Positions 21,261 through 33,336 of a stretch of 64,000 bases of DNA are shown here, in pieces. The first letter of the stretch is position 1. Each line of letters opens with the position of its first letter. The stretch lies in contig OX637394.1 in the NCBI GenBank assembly GCA_951799425.1, positions 6,707,501-6,771,500 on the forward strand, in the 5' to 3' direction. A program made the position numbers and the translations under genes. Below the pieces are notes generated by a model. The model did no database searches. It worked only from the letters and a program-made list of their open reading frames with translations, and had not been told where the DNA came from. This DNA is from Ilex aquifolium (lineage: Eukaryota; Streptophyta; Magnoliopsida; Aquifoliales; Aquifoliaceae).

Positions 21261-24165
21261 TTTGGATCGGCCGGAAATGGCAAAGATCAACCTCTGCTAT
21301 TGAGCAGCTCTGTAGACTACCCAACTTTACCACCCAAATTACCCAAAACTGCAGAAGAGAGACAATATGAGTATAGCATCCAACTCGAGAAAACGTTGTC
21401 CAACACCGATCTACCGTTTCTTCAGCGCATTATGGCGGCGACATGGATAGAATGTAGGCTACTCTTCCCACTCGCCGCCGCCGTGTACGTAATAAACTGC
21501 CTCATGTCCACGTTCACCCAAATCTTTTCCGGCCACCTCGGCAACCTTCAGTACGCCGCTGCCTCTCTTGGTAACAATGGCATTCAAACCTTCTGCTACG
21601 GTCTCATGGTACTTTTGCCTTCTTGATCTCTCTCTCTCTCTCCTTTGCACCGCACTCACAAACACAAACACAAACACAAACATAAACACATTGTTATCAG
21701 TTCTATTAACTTGTTTTAACCTGTAATGGACAGCTTGGAATGGGAAGTGCGGTGGAAACCCTTTGTGGGCAAGCATATGGGGCAAAAAAGTACGAAATGC
21801 TTGGAATTTACACCCAAAGATCAGCAATCCTCCTCAATCTAACTGGTGTTGTAGTCATGTTTACCTACATTTTCTCAAAACCAATTCTCATACTACTTGG
21901 TGAATCAGAAGAAATCGCATCAGCCTCAGCTCTATTCACCTTCGGCTTAATCCCTCAAATCTTCGCATACGCTTTAAACTTCCCAATCCAAAAATTTCTT
22001 CAATCTCAAAGCATAGTAGCTCCAAGTACATATATATCAATAGCCACCACTGTTTTCCATATCTTTCTCGGTTGGCTTGTGGTTTACAAGATTGGGTTGG
22101 GGCTTTTGGGTGCTTCTTCGGTGTTGAGTTTGTCTTGGTGTGTGATAGTCATAGCTCAGTTTATATATATTGTGACTAGCGAGAGGTGTAAGGACACTTG
22201 GACAGGGTTTAGTATACAAGCTTTTCATGGGCTTTGGGATTTCTTCAAATTGTCCGCTGCTTCTGCTGTGATGCTGTGTTTGGAGAGTTGGTACTTTCAG
22301 GTTATTGTCTTGTTGGCTGGGATGCTTGAGAACCCTGAGATTGCTCTGGATTCTCTCTCTGTTTGGTAAGAAAAAAGCAAAATTGCTTCATAACTGTAGT
22401 CCAGTAGGCAAAGGTTAATTAATTCCCACTAAGATAATGTTTTGTTTGGTGCTAATTGCAGTATAAGTGTTTTGGGATTGGATATACATGATCTCAGTTG
22501 GGTTCAATGCAGCGGCCAGGTCAGTTTTTACGTTTGTATTTTTGATTCACGGTGCTAAGTAATGTGCACACATTAAAAGTTGTCACAACGCTAACTCGTG
22601 GTATATAAAAGTAGAAAGGGACTACAATCTTGTTCATTTTTTTATGATGAGCAGTGTAAGAGTGGGGAATGAGGTTGGAGCTGGACATCCAAAGGCAGCA
22701 GCATTCTCTGTCGTAATCGTCACAACTTCCTCTTTCATCATATCCGTAATCGCATCAATAGTCGTGCTCGCATTGCGCCATAAGATCAGCTATCTTTTCA
22801 CTGAAGGTGAAGTTGTGGCTAATGCTGTCTCAGATATGTGCCCACTTCTTGCTGTTACTCTAGTTCTCAATGGAATCCAACCCGTTTTGACTGGTAAGTT
22901 TTAGACCCACTTTTGTATGACTGTATCAATGGATCGAATTTACATTAATCCGAATTTGAATTTTATTCCCATAGTCTATTTTCAATTTTGTTAAAAATCA
23001 CATATCCGACCAAAATGTATCATCTTGATTAACCTTGTCTGTCCTTCCCCTAGATCCATCATTACATGCATGTTTTTACAAGAAGATATGGAAGAAGTTT
23101 CTCTTACTTTCCCTTTCAATTAACGTGGGGTCTTCCATGAAGGTGTGGACGGCAAACTTTCGTTGCGTACGTGAACGTTGGATGTTATTATGTAGTTGGA
23201 ATCCCTCTTGGTGTACTGCTCGGTTTCTACTTCAAATTGGGGGCTCAGGTAATCTAAGAATATTGCATTTACTTCAATAAGTCATCAAGAATCAAAATTT
23301 TATTTTTGTACGTAATTTTGATTAGTTCGAAAACAAAAACCTTTTACTATTGTTTGAGAAATATCTTGAAAATAGAGAAAATTTCAGAGTTTATTTTGGA
23401 AATATCCAATCATCTAATGTTTAGAACCATCACAAATAATATTTATTGTTTATTTCCCTCCTATGTTAATTAAAACGAAATAAAATTTTAATTCTTGATT
23501 AAAATTAAAAAAAAATGGTAATAATTTTTTGTGATGGTTGCAGGGAATATGGGCGGGGATGTCTGGCGGCACACTAATGCAAACCGTGATACTAATATGG
23601 GCCACTTATCGGACTTATTGGAATAAAGAGGTAATTAAGTCTCGTTTAATTTTATTTTATTTTTCTCATAATTACCAATAATCACCATGAATGAGATGCA
23701 GACCAAAAATCAATAGCTGCAACTATAATAATTAATGCAATTACAGCCTTGAATGAAGTTTGTAATAGGTAGATGCCCCTAAGTTTGTGACATGAAACAT
23801 AGCTTAGGTGGCTTCCATAAATTCCATGTGAGAACTCGTCTGTTAATGGATCAGAATTTGATCTGAATTCAATTTAAATTAAAATCTAAATAGTCGGATA
23901 TGAATTGATACTCTGATTGATTTTTTCAATCAAAGTATAAATTTAAACCGTGATACTAATATGAATTCGGATTTGAAAAGTTTGTGTAAAAAATTTTTTT
24001 AAATCAAATTTTAATAATAGTACGAAATTCGATTCAGTGACAACCCTACATGGGGATGCCTTTGCTAATATTGTATTTGATATCAAATTAAAACTGCAGG
24101 TTGAATTAGCTTTGAGGAGATTGTATAAATGGGATGAACAGAAGGAACCACTTCTGAAGGGGTGA
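21261..24165 (+). pseudogene. DTX: MATE/DTX-family efflux transporter, disrupted
   Basis: Seven exons encode a plant MATE transporter, a 12-helix membrane protein that moves organic cations or secondary metabolites out of the cytosol in exchange for protons. Exons: about 21261-21608 (SVDYPTLPPKLPKTAEER, GNNGIQTFCYGLM), 21734-22365 ([17 protein letters not shown]), 22462-22519, 22655-22893 (RVGNEVGAGHPKAAAFSV), 23143-23248 ([20 protein letters not shown]), 23544-23630 ([14 protein letters not shown]) and 24100-24165 (EPLLKG, stop). Lesions: no in-frame ATG where the N-terminus should start (ATCGGCC at 21266-21272 looks like an ATG broken by an inserted C); one extra T at 22478-22479 shifts the frame within exon 3; exon 5 has lost about 13 bp right after its acceptor, between two TGTGG repeats. 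All splice sites look intact, so inactivation seems recent. Confidence 0.88.
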
Positions 24166-26134
24166 AATAAAGCTTCATCATTGCTGGCCAGCCACACCAT
24201 TATAACTTGTATTTTTTGTGTGAATGTTTCACAACTGAAGGGTCTATTAACGCTAATAAGCCCAAATTCCAACTCGAAAAAGAAAAAGAAAAGTCTTATT
24301 TTTGTTAGGGTAAAAATTTTCTCTGAGGCTATTGAGTGGTTGTAATTTAAGAGCATGTTAAAGCAAGTGGGTACGTGATTGTAATTTGTTTCTTCTTTTG
24401 TTAGAGCTTGTGAACTCATCAGAATAAAATATACTTTGTCTTTAGATGCTTTGCTACCTTGTAGAATTTTTTTGGAAAAATTTTAACCATATCCCTTCTA
24501 GTTTAATATATATTTAAAGACACCCTCTTTATTATCTAAAATATCGCTATACCTCTTCTAGTTTATATTTAAACATCATTGACACTCATTGCCGTTAAAC
24601 CACTATTTCTACCAAAAACAAATTCATCTAAAATACAAAAATTACTTTTACATACACTCCAAATAATCTTTCTACATAAAATTTGATTAAAATTCGAACC
24701 GATTAAAATTTATTTTTTTACATATTAAAATTTGAGCCAATTAAAATTCAATTCGAGCTGATTAAATTTTATTTTCTTTACGTATTAAAATTCGAGCCTA
24801 TTAAATTTTTTTTACGTATAAAATTTGAGTCGATTAAAATTTATATTTTTTTACGAATCAAAATTCAGGCCAATTAAAATTCAATGCGAGTTTATTAAAA
24901 AATTTAATTCAAGTTGATTAAAATTTATTTTTAATCAAATTTTAACTGGCCTGAATTTTAATACTTAAAAAAATTCATAAAACAAAGGGGATCTCATTGA
25001 AGATATGTCTATCTAAAGAGTGCGTGGATGAAGTTTTTCCTAAAATATATCATGGACAATTTAATAAAATTATATTCTAGTAAAGGCCTTTAATCTGACA
25101 GGGTGTTAGTGAAGATTCAAAAATTAGAAGAGGCGTAACTGATATTTTCTCTCTCTCTCTCTCTCTTTCTCTCTCTTTTGTCTTCTAATGATATTTTGGA
25201 CAAAAATCTATGATTCGTTTGATACGTGGAGGAAGAGATTAAAGACAAAAAAAATGAATGTTGTACTTTCCATTTTTTGGGAAAATAAACTAACCTCACA
25301 CATTATTTTTGAGATTCATATAATAATCACATCAACAATACTTAATATCGATTTTGACGTTTCATGCGCTAAGTTTTGCATAAAATACGTTGCAATTTTT
25401 AAAATGTGACACGAGATTTGATCCGAGAATATTTTAATTTGATACCATGTTAAACGAGATTATCGACTTTAATAATTGAAGTTGTTAGAGAAGATATAAT
25501 ATAAATATTTACATTCTTCAATTATAATCGGCACAAAATTTCTTTCACTTGGACATTACAATTGATACCCCATCCATGGCAATGAGTGACCAACAACGAA
25601 AGTGAAAGAAATGGAATCTTCAGCCTTTGGACACGTGATCTCATTTATCATTACTTACTCACCTAACAAAAAACCAAGAAAAAAACAAAGAAACAAAAAA
25701 ATAAACAAAAACAAAAACAAAAATAATAAGCCAAGAAACGATTACTGGTCCCAATGATTATTGATGCCACCACTGTGAGGCACTCATGAAACCAGCCAGA
25801 TCTTTTGCTTGTATAATGGGAATGAAACTTTTTCTTCTCCCTTATCTTGTTTCAAATGCTTTGGTGCTGTCTCCGACAGACAATAATTTAATTTTTAGTG
25901 ATAAGTTATTTTATTTTTTTTTATTGTCACCTTTTTTTGACTTTTTCGTAAGATAATATTAGATGGAAAGAATCGACAAAATTTGAATCTTCGATTTTAA
26001 ATTTCAAAAACAGAAATGATGATTAGTAGGTCAACAACTGCTAACCCCTGTCACCTTTTTCTCAATCAATGTAGATTAGTATTAAATTATTTTACTTTAT
26101 TTTTCTAATTTTGTTGCCATTTTTTATTGATATA
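24166..26134. other. AT-rich intergenic with a decayed inverted-repeat element
   Basis: At about 24465-25050 there is repetitive AAAATTCGAGCCGATTAAAATT-type sequence. The right end, reverse-complemented (TAGGAAAAACTTCATCCACG), resembles the inverted end of the MULE at 37658, so a diverged relative is likely. A (CT)n run lies at 25150-25178. No gene is seen. Confidence 0.4.
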
Positions 26135-26900
26135 CTAGTTATTGTTTGTGCTTGAAAGCACAGAGTAATAAAAAATAGTAAACAATAAACATATTTGTAT
26201 TTATATCTAAAATCAAATCACAAACATAGAGTAGAGATAAATGAATTTAAGTATCGGTTGTAGTGGGGGTGAGAGGTGGTGGTGGTAGGAGACGGTGATG
26301 GTTGTGGTGGGGGACAATGACCGTAGTGGCGGTGGTGGTGGTGGCGGCGGCGACGGCAGTGGCGGCGACGGCAGTGGCGACAATGGTGGCGGTGGCGGCG
26401 ACGGTGGTGATGACAGCGGTGGTGGTGGCGGCAATGGCGATGGCGGCGACGATGGTGGTGGTGGCGACGATAGCGTCAGTAGTGGAGGCTGTGGCGGGGG
26501 CGGTGGTGGTGACGGCGGCGGCAATGGTGGTGGCGACGGCGATAGTGGCGGTGGTGGCGGTGGCGGCGACGGTGCTGGTGGTGGTGGTGGTAGCGACGAT
26601 GGCGACAGTGGTGGTGGCAGCGGTGGTGGGGTTGGTGGTGGTAGAGGTAGTAGTGAGACGGTTTCAAAAACTATTTTTTTTCTTTTTAAAGTACTAATAA
26701 AAAATAATTTCTAGAAGTACTTTTAAAAAGTCACTTCAAACATATCCTTAGGGGGCTATTTTTCCTATTAAATTTAGAGTGTTAATATTAGTCGTTAGAT
26801 TAACTTTAAAGTAAAATTTAAAGCGATCTGAACCACGAAAAGAAAAAATCATTTTGTTTATCTTTTGAAATTTGAATTGTAAGCTACTTTATTATATAGA
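26135..26900 (-). mobile_element. Helitron copy H1 (minus strand) filled with GGT/GGC repeats
   Basis: Read on the minus strand the 766-bp element starts TCTATATAAT (26900) after an A and ends in CTAG (26138-26135) followed by T, with hairpin TGTGCTTTCAAGCACA (plus 26147-26162) eight bases before the CTAG. The interior 26270-26655 is an imperfect trinucleotide array (GGT, GGC, GAC) that makes long glycine-rich or alanine/valine-rich frames on the plus strand and proline- or histidine-rich ones on the minus strand. There is no transposition gene. It is a short non-autonomous Helitron. Confidence 0.8.
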
Positions 26901-27648
26901 TAGTTATTGTCTATGTCTGAAGGCACAGAGTAATAAAAAATGATAAACAATAAACATATTTGTATTCATATCAAAAATCAAATTACAAACATAGAAGAGA
27001 TATAAATGAATTTAAGCATCGGTTGTAGTGAGGTGAGAGGTGGTGGTAGTAGGAGACGGTGATGGTTGTGGTGTGTGGCAATGACCGTGGTGGTGGTGGT
27101 GGTGGTGGTGGCGGCCGCGATGGTGGTGGTGATGATGGCGACAATGATGGTGGTGGTGGCGGTGGTAGTGGTGGCGGCAATGGCGATGACGGTGGCGGCG
27201 ACAGCAGCAGTGGTGAGGGTGGTAGTGGTGGCGGCTGCAGCAATGGCAGCGGCGATGGTGGTGGCAACGGTGGTGGTGGTGGTGGCGGCGATGACGATGA
27301 CGATAGCGGTGGTGGCGACGGCGGCAGTGGTGGTGGTGGCGCCGGTGGCGCCGGTGGTGGTGGTTGTGATGGTGATGGTGGTGGTGGTGGTAGACGTAGT
27401 GGTGGAGCGGTTTCAAACACTATTTTTTTTTTTTTTAAAGTACTTATGAGAAATAATTTTTAGAAGTACTTTTAAAAAGTCACTCCAAACACACTCTTAG
27501 GAGCTTTTTTTCCTATTAAATTTAGGGTATTAATATTAGCCGTTAGATTAACTTTAAAGTAAAATTTAAAGTGATCTAAACTGCGAAAAATAAAAGTCAT
27601 TTTATTTATCTTTTGAGATTTGAATTGTAAGCTATATTATTATATAGA
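26901..27648 (-). mobile_element. Helitron copy H2 (minus strand), head-to-tail with H1
   Basis: The 748-bp element has the same structure as H1: minus-strand 5' TCTATATAATAATATAGCTT ending at 27648, and a 3' hairpin at 26914-26929 followed by AATAACTA, where it abuts the 5' TC of H1 without spacer (the final G of CTAG is missing or replaced). Flanks outside the repeat array are about 90% identical by eye with H1; the array (27040-27410) has diverged in unit order. Confidence 0.78.
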
Positions 27649-29060
27649 TAGTTACAAACAAATATACTCAACATCAATGCTTGATCAAAAAAAAAAAAAA
27701 CTCAACATCAATGACTATATATAATTACAATTTTATCCATGTTAAAGTATTTTATAACTGTGAGCTTAAACATTTTTGGGACTTGACTAGGGTACTGATA
27801 AAAAAAATTTGGTACCGTATCTAAAAAATTTATTATTTTAATTAGTGTTTTTACAATTTTATGATTCATTTTACAACAAAAAAATTAATCATTTTTAAGG
27901 ATAATTTATCACTTTTGTGGATATTTTTATTACTATTATAATAACTATTTTTACCATTTTTCTTCGGTACAAAAAACGATTGCCATTTTTACGGGTGACT
28001 TGCAATGCAAGACGTGTATTGCACGTAAATAAATTTAAATAATATTTTTTTATAAATATGAATTATATTTGTAATTAAATTAAATATAAATTAGTTGTTG
28101 AATAATTATTTCGTAATTTAATTATTGCTAAATTTAATTATTATTTTATTCTATAGGATTTTGAGTATTTAATCTGTCATTTATTTAGAAATCTCTTTAT
28201 TATTTTGTTAATAAAAATTCATTACATCGTTTATAATATTATTATATTATTGCATAACAAAAAATATAATATAATATATATTTTACCGTGAATTTCAATC
28301 TGATAACTACATTTGTATAATAATTTAACATATATGTAGGACTTCACTTCTTCGTATAAATATAAAAAATTGTATATAACTGTATTACTAATAAATGAGT
28401 TCAAATAATTTAGAAGTTCTTATAAAACATTCCAAAATAAATTGAAAATCAAAAAGGAATAAAAAATAAAAATTAGACGAAAGTATGTAGGTGAGTATAA
28501 TTGATTTTATCATAATAATTAGAGATAAAATAGAAAATTCAAATTTTTTCACAATTGCCGACATTAATAAATAATACAGATTTATCACTTTTGTGGATAT
28601 TTTTATTACTGTTGTGAGTGTTTTATAACTATACATGGTGTGCGGTGGACCCGTAATCTGCACACTCTGATCTGATATGACAATGACTTGTAACGATGTC
28701 AAAGGCAGCTCACGTCGCCATCGTTTGGAAATATGAGATAAGTATAAGGTTCCACATGAGAAATGTGGTCCTAGCATTTAATTTTGCATTTACCATATGA
28801 ATCCATCTTTAGACCAATAATGTAGAGGAGGTTCAAGAGACACCTTTTGTACGATCCATCTAACCCAACTAAGCTGGTAAATATTGTATAAAATTCATGA
28901 CTGTTGAATTTTAAAATCGTAGATTTGAATTTCGTCGTCCTCCTCTCAAAAAAAAAAGTCTGGATGATTGGTGTTGGCTTAGCTGGATCAAGATATTCAT
29001 CAAGTAGTTGGGTTGCTGTGAATGAAGTATTTAGAGGGTCTCCAAGAGTGCTATCTATTT
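27649..29060. other. AT-rich intergenic, no gene seen
   Basis: Sequence is strongly AT-rich with no recognisable exon. The 129-codon minus-strand frame at 28388-28777 is low-complexity, resembles nothing I know and is probably chance. Confidence 0.4.
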
Positions 29061-29070
29061 AATCTTTATG

Positions 29071-29270
29071 GGTGGTCCAGTAGTTGAGTTTGTCTTTTGG
29101 TAATCCAGATGTTTCATGTTCAATCCTTTTTCACACTCCATAAGGGTTGTCCACCTTTGACCCCTTTGGAGATATGGTTTAGACTAACTCAAGCTACGGA
29201 GGTCAGTCGCTGAGGTCGAGGGAGTAGTCGACGCAAACCTAGACAACCTGTAGCAAACCATCCATGTCGA
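29071..29270 (+). repeat. SINE-like repeat
   Basis: Begins GGTGGTCCAGTAGTTGAG (A-box-like) and has CATGTTCAATCC (B-box-like) about 45 bp later, then a shared body GACTAACTCAAGCTACGGAGG and GACAACCTGTAGCAAACC. The same body recurs at 35666 and 18000. No poly(A) tail remains. Confidence 0.55.
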
Positions 29271-29869
29271 TACTAGAGTATTTATGAGGACGTCTCAATT
29301 TACAGCTCGTTTTTATTATCACTTGAGCTACTCTTGAAATTGTAATATTAATATTTTATAAATGAATTATGTAAATAAAATTAATAAGAGATTTAAGTGT
29401 AGTAATTTAAAAAGAGATAAAAGGTATTATAGACATTTTTAAAGCGGACTCCAAGCGCCTTGTTTCTCTTTGATTATCATTAGTTGCATGCATTGGCAAA
29501 ATGAGCAAACCATTCTTCTTCTTACATTCTGACGTGTTACTGCATCTCTCCATATCTCACTAACTACCTAACTAATTATATATTTATAAGAAAATGTTAT
29601 TTATACCTAATTTAATAATTTTATTTAGTAACGCGATGAATCATAGTCATTGAATTGATAGTGAATTCTAACTAATAATAGGGTCCATTATCAATCTAAC
29701 AATAGAGAACGATAAGATCACCAAATAATATAACTAAAAAAGCTCATATTTATAACATGCATAGATCAAACTAACGAGTACAAATACATCGGACTGAAAG
29801 TTACAACTGCAAATCAGATTCGGTATGGTACTGAAATAATTTTTAGTGCATACCATAGTCTTATTCATT

Positions 29870-30017
29870 TGAGTAATGCTACATGTACTTAAAAGCTAAA
29901 CTTAAAAAGTAGACTTGATAAGCACAACTATTGATTAAATAGTAGGTCTGAATGAATACTGAAACCTACAGTAAAATCAATTATTGTAATTATCAAGTCT
30001 ACTTTTCAGTACTATTA
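29870..30017. mobile_element. Short MITE in the 3' flank of CYP79
   Basis: The ends are inverted: GAGTAATGCTACATGTACTT at the left, and TACTTTTCAGTACTATTACA at the right. The inner inverted pair is AAGTAGACTTGATAA against TTATCAAGTCTACTT. The same family occurs as a nested insertion at about 41472-41630 inside the MITE of block A2. It ends only about 30 bp from the CYP79 stop codon, so it may supply the gene's 3' UTR or polyadenylation region. Confidence 0.65.
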
Positions 30018-30042
30018 CATACTTATTTGAATATAAGAAGAT

Positions 30043-32167
30043 TCAAGCTGCAAGATACAAATTTCCAGCCAAGCGTGGCTGTGCTAGAGCTAGCAGTGGG
30101 TGAGCTAGAGAGAGATCAGTCTGTGCCTCTCTGAGGTCAATACTAGACACAGAGGGTGGCAACTTCCAAGTGAACCCTTGAAGAAGCCTAGCCAAAAGCA
30201 TGGCAGTCATGGTAGAACCCAATGTCACCCCCGCACACCCACGCCTTCCTGTGCTAAACGAAAACATCTTCAGCTCCGGGTCAGAAAGCCCCACCTCGGA
30301 GCCACCGTCCTTCAGGTGGCGCTCCGGCTTGAACTTGAGTGGCTCCTCCCAAACTCTCGGGTTGCGGCCGAGTCCCGGCCGGCTCAGCAGCACGTGACTA
30401 CTCTTAGGGATGAAGTAACCGGCGACGGTGGTGTCTGCGACGGACACGTGTGGAACATTGAAGGGTGCTAAGGGGTGAAGCCGAAAGGCTTCTCTGGCGC
30501 ATGCTTTCACGTAATTGAGGTGTGGCAAATCGTACTCTTGGACTAGTCTCTCTTTTCCAACAACTCTGTCTAGTTCTTCTATGGCCTTTTCAATGATCTC
30601 GGGCTGATTTATCATCTCTGCAAGTGCCCATTCGACGGCATTTGATGGATTGTCCACTGTTGCTATCATTAGTTCCTGTGAAGTACACAAACTAATTAAC
30701 GCTATTTAGTGAAACCATTATTCTTTAACGATATTGCACCAATGCAAAAGCAGCACAACAATACTCTTTTTTTTTTTTACCATAAAGTATGAATATTGGG
30801 TGGTGTAATTGTCCACTAATAACTGTCACGTGATATAATCGTCTACCAATAAGTAAACAAGTCAGCAAGTCAACTCCACAAAAATTCGTAACAACTTATA
30901 ATGCATAACTACATCCATGATAGAAAATGAATTTTGTTTTATCCATTTTTGTAGTTTTTTTATTGGATTGTTACACCGCATTAACATCGTTGATATAGTG
31001 TAACCATTACACCTAATATTTATTTAAAAAGAATATGTAATATTAAGTGCTCATAGTTAATTTCCAATGCCATGTTTAACATTACTACTCTCATGTGAGA
31101 GGGTGTGTGTTTGTATGAGAGAGAGAGAGACTTACAACAATCTGGCCTTTGATCTCTTCAGCTGACAACACTGGTCTACCATCTATATCCTTGAGAGTAA
31201 TCAGAACATCAAGCAAGTCTTCTTTTTCCTTCTTACTACCTTCCATCCATTGCCCAATCCTTTGGTCAATTTCAGGATCATGATATTTTCTTACAGTCCC
31301 AAGAGCTTTCTTCATAATCTTCTCATGCCCATCTATGTCAAACCCTCTTAAACATGGTAAATAATCAGAGATACAAAATGCATAAAGGTACCCAAGAATG
31401 GTGAAAAGCCCGGCGACATGCTCTTCCTCTTCAACCCCTGGTCCTCCATCTTCCATTCCTTTTCCGAAAAACCTCTTTCCAAATATCATTTTCCTTATCA
31501 CATTACCACAGTAATGCTGAGTAGCAATTCTCACGTTCACTACTCCGCCTTCCATGGTGGTTTTGCACTGGTTATACACGTAACGAACAAGGTGATCTGC
31601 TTCTTCGTCTCTTTTGCCGTGAAGCCACCGGTGTTTCGCAGGAGAAAGCACCTCAGAAGCGAGGATTCTCCTCATTTTTTTCCATTGTTCGCCGAAAGGA
31701 ACAAGAATTGCTGCCAAGTAACCGTTGCTAGCAAGTTCAGCAGCCATGCAAATGGGTCTAGATGAGAAAATGGCATCTTGATTCTTCAGGAACTCTCGTC
31801 CCAATTCAGGACTAGTAACTGTGATAACATGAACGTTTCCTAGACGAATACAAGCTATTTCAGTGTTCATTTCATCCATAAGGTTGTGTATCCATTGGGA
31901 TATGGGTTTGTTTGTGAGCATTTCGGGGAGATTTCCAACTATCGGCCATGGTTTTGGGCCAGGAGGAAGTGGTAATTTGTTCTTGTTACCAATGTGTTTG
32001 GATTTGTTCTTGACAAAAAGAAAGAACAACAAAGCCATGAGAAGAACAGTAGAGAAGGAAAAGCTCAAAAGAATTAATGGTGATTCAATTGAGACCATGT
32101 CTTGAGAACCCTGAAATAGGGTTGAGGAGTAGAAGGAAGTGACTAAGGTGTTATTGTTGATCTTCAT
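30043..32167 (-). CDS. CYP79: CYP79-family cytochrome P450 (amino acid N-monooxygenase)
   Basis: Two exons (32167-31136 and 30675-30043, phase-0 GT/AG intron) give 554 residues, normal for CYP79. These ER-anchored enzymes N-hydroxylate an amino acid twice and yield its aldoxime, the first step towards cyanogenic glucosides, glucosinolates, nitriles or auxin precursors. Visible features: N-terminal membrane anchor (about residues 25-52), proline hinge [20 protein letters not shown]-helix [16 protein letters not shown] (the CYP79-type replacement of the usual AGxDT), K-helix [20 protein letters not shown], and heme loop [12 protein letters not shown] with the CYP79-specific SFSTGRRGC and Cys ligand. 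The frame is intact. Start choice: ATG at 32167, though Met 24 (MVSIES) is an alternative. Substrate cannot be read from sequence. Confidence 0.93.
30790..31025. mobile_element. MITE-like element inside the CYP79 intron
   Basis: The intron between 31135 and 30676 contains AATATTGGGTGGTGTAATTG at one end and, inverted, AATATTAGGTGTAATGG at the other. The same kind of end is found near 18812. This makes up about half of the intron. Superfamily unknown. Confidence 0.5.
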
Positions 32168-32260
32168 GATCTTTTGTGCTTTGTGTGATTGCCTGCTGGC
32201 TCAGAGAGGGGTGTTGTAATGGTGCTTGTATGCTTGCTGGTTCGTAGTATTGGCTATAGC

Positions 32261-32270
32261 CTTTTTATAA
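32261..32270 (-). promoter_or_regulatory. Probable TATA box of CYP79
   Basis: On the minus strand TTATAAAAAG lies about 95 bp upstream of the ATG at 32167, a normal distance for a plant core promoter with a short leader. Confidence 0.6.
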
Positions 32271-33336
32271 TGGTTTGTGCATGAAAAGAACTACGTTAAT
32301 CAATTGTGAAACATGAGATCCTCAAGTGACTTGTGAAACACGGGATCCATCGAAGACGTGACCAAATGCCTCACTGTTGACTTTCAATAGTTATGGTCGT
32401 TTACAAATTGGATTGAAATTACACCCCATGTACACCATTTTATCGAAGTTAAATGCCATTGGACCTTTACATACCAAGTAATGATAATGCGACCTACAAG
32501 TTTAACATAATTTGATGATCTAATAATGTGTTAGTTGATATAGTCTAATATTTGATGTAGAAGTAGGTTAATTGTAGTGCCTTCAAAACATAATAAAAGA
32601 CCAAAAAATAATAATATAAGCAAAATAAGTTAAACTCAGAATTCAGTAAGACTAATGGTGTTTGATCCAAATCGGATCAACGATTAGGACTCATTGTTTT
32701 GCCATGAACTCTTTCAACTTTGGGCTGAATTCTATCATTTAAGCTCTCAAAACTTCATTTTTGTCTTTTTAAGAAAGATTTCGTAAATTAATAATAAATT
32801 ATAAGAGATTCTGAATTTAGCGCCATTAATTTTGTTAGGCTCTAGACGACGCATGCTTTTTTGTTAATTCGGAAAATCACATATTTCTATTTTTTGATAA
32901 TTTTCATATTGTTAAAGATTTTGCTTTAGTTATGGGAACTATTAGGGTTTTTATCATTCTTATTTATACTACTCATTTGTACTACAGATTATTCATTCAA
33001 TAAAATCATATTTTAGAGTTCTATCTATTATCTATGTGGATTCATAGTTTTCCGTTTGGCTCGATACATAAAGAATAGTAATATTCTTTGTGCTCCCTAT
33101 TCCTTTGCGTGAGTTATTGTAGTTATAATTGTCGGCGTTGTTCATTCTAAGTACGTATATCAGTTGACACATTACTAGATTAGATATTTAGATCCAAAAA
33201 ATAATATTCTTAAAAGGAAAATACTAAATAAACTTAAAAATCTTACCAAAAATACTAATTTAATGATGATATGCTAGTTGATATGATTCATTTGTAAAAT
33301 AACATTAATATTATTTAGACCTATTTTGTTGAATAA
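32271..33336. other. Upstream region of CYP79, no other gene seen
   Basis: AT-rich sequence between the CYP79 core promoter and the next Helitron end. No exon is recognisable. Confidence 0.4.

Noticed and set aside
21300-21302. TTG as start codon of the MATE gene
   Set aside because: Similarity continues upstream in frame (GNGKDQPLL), so TTG is internal; plant nuclear genes rarely start at TTG. The start is better described as lost.
26213-27463. Long glycine-, proline-, histidine- and alanine/valine-rich frames on both strands
   Set aside because: They are all readings of the same GGT/GGC trinucleotide array inside Helitrons; every frame is open because the repeat has no stop, and there is no codon bias or signal peptide.
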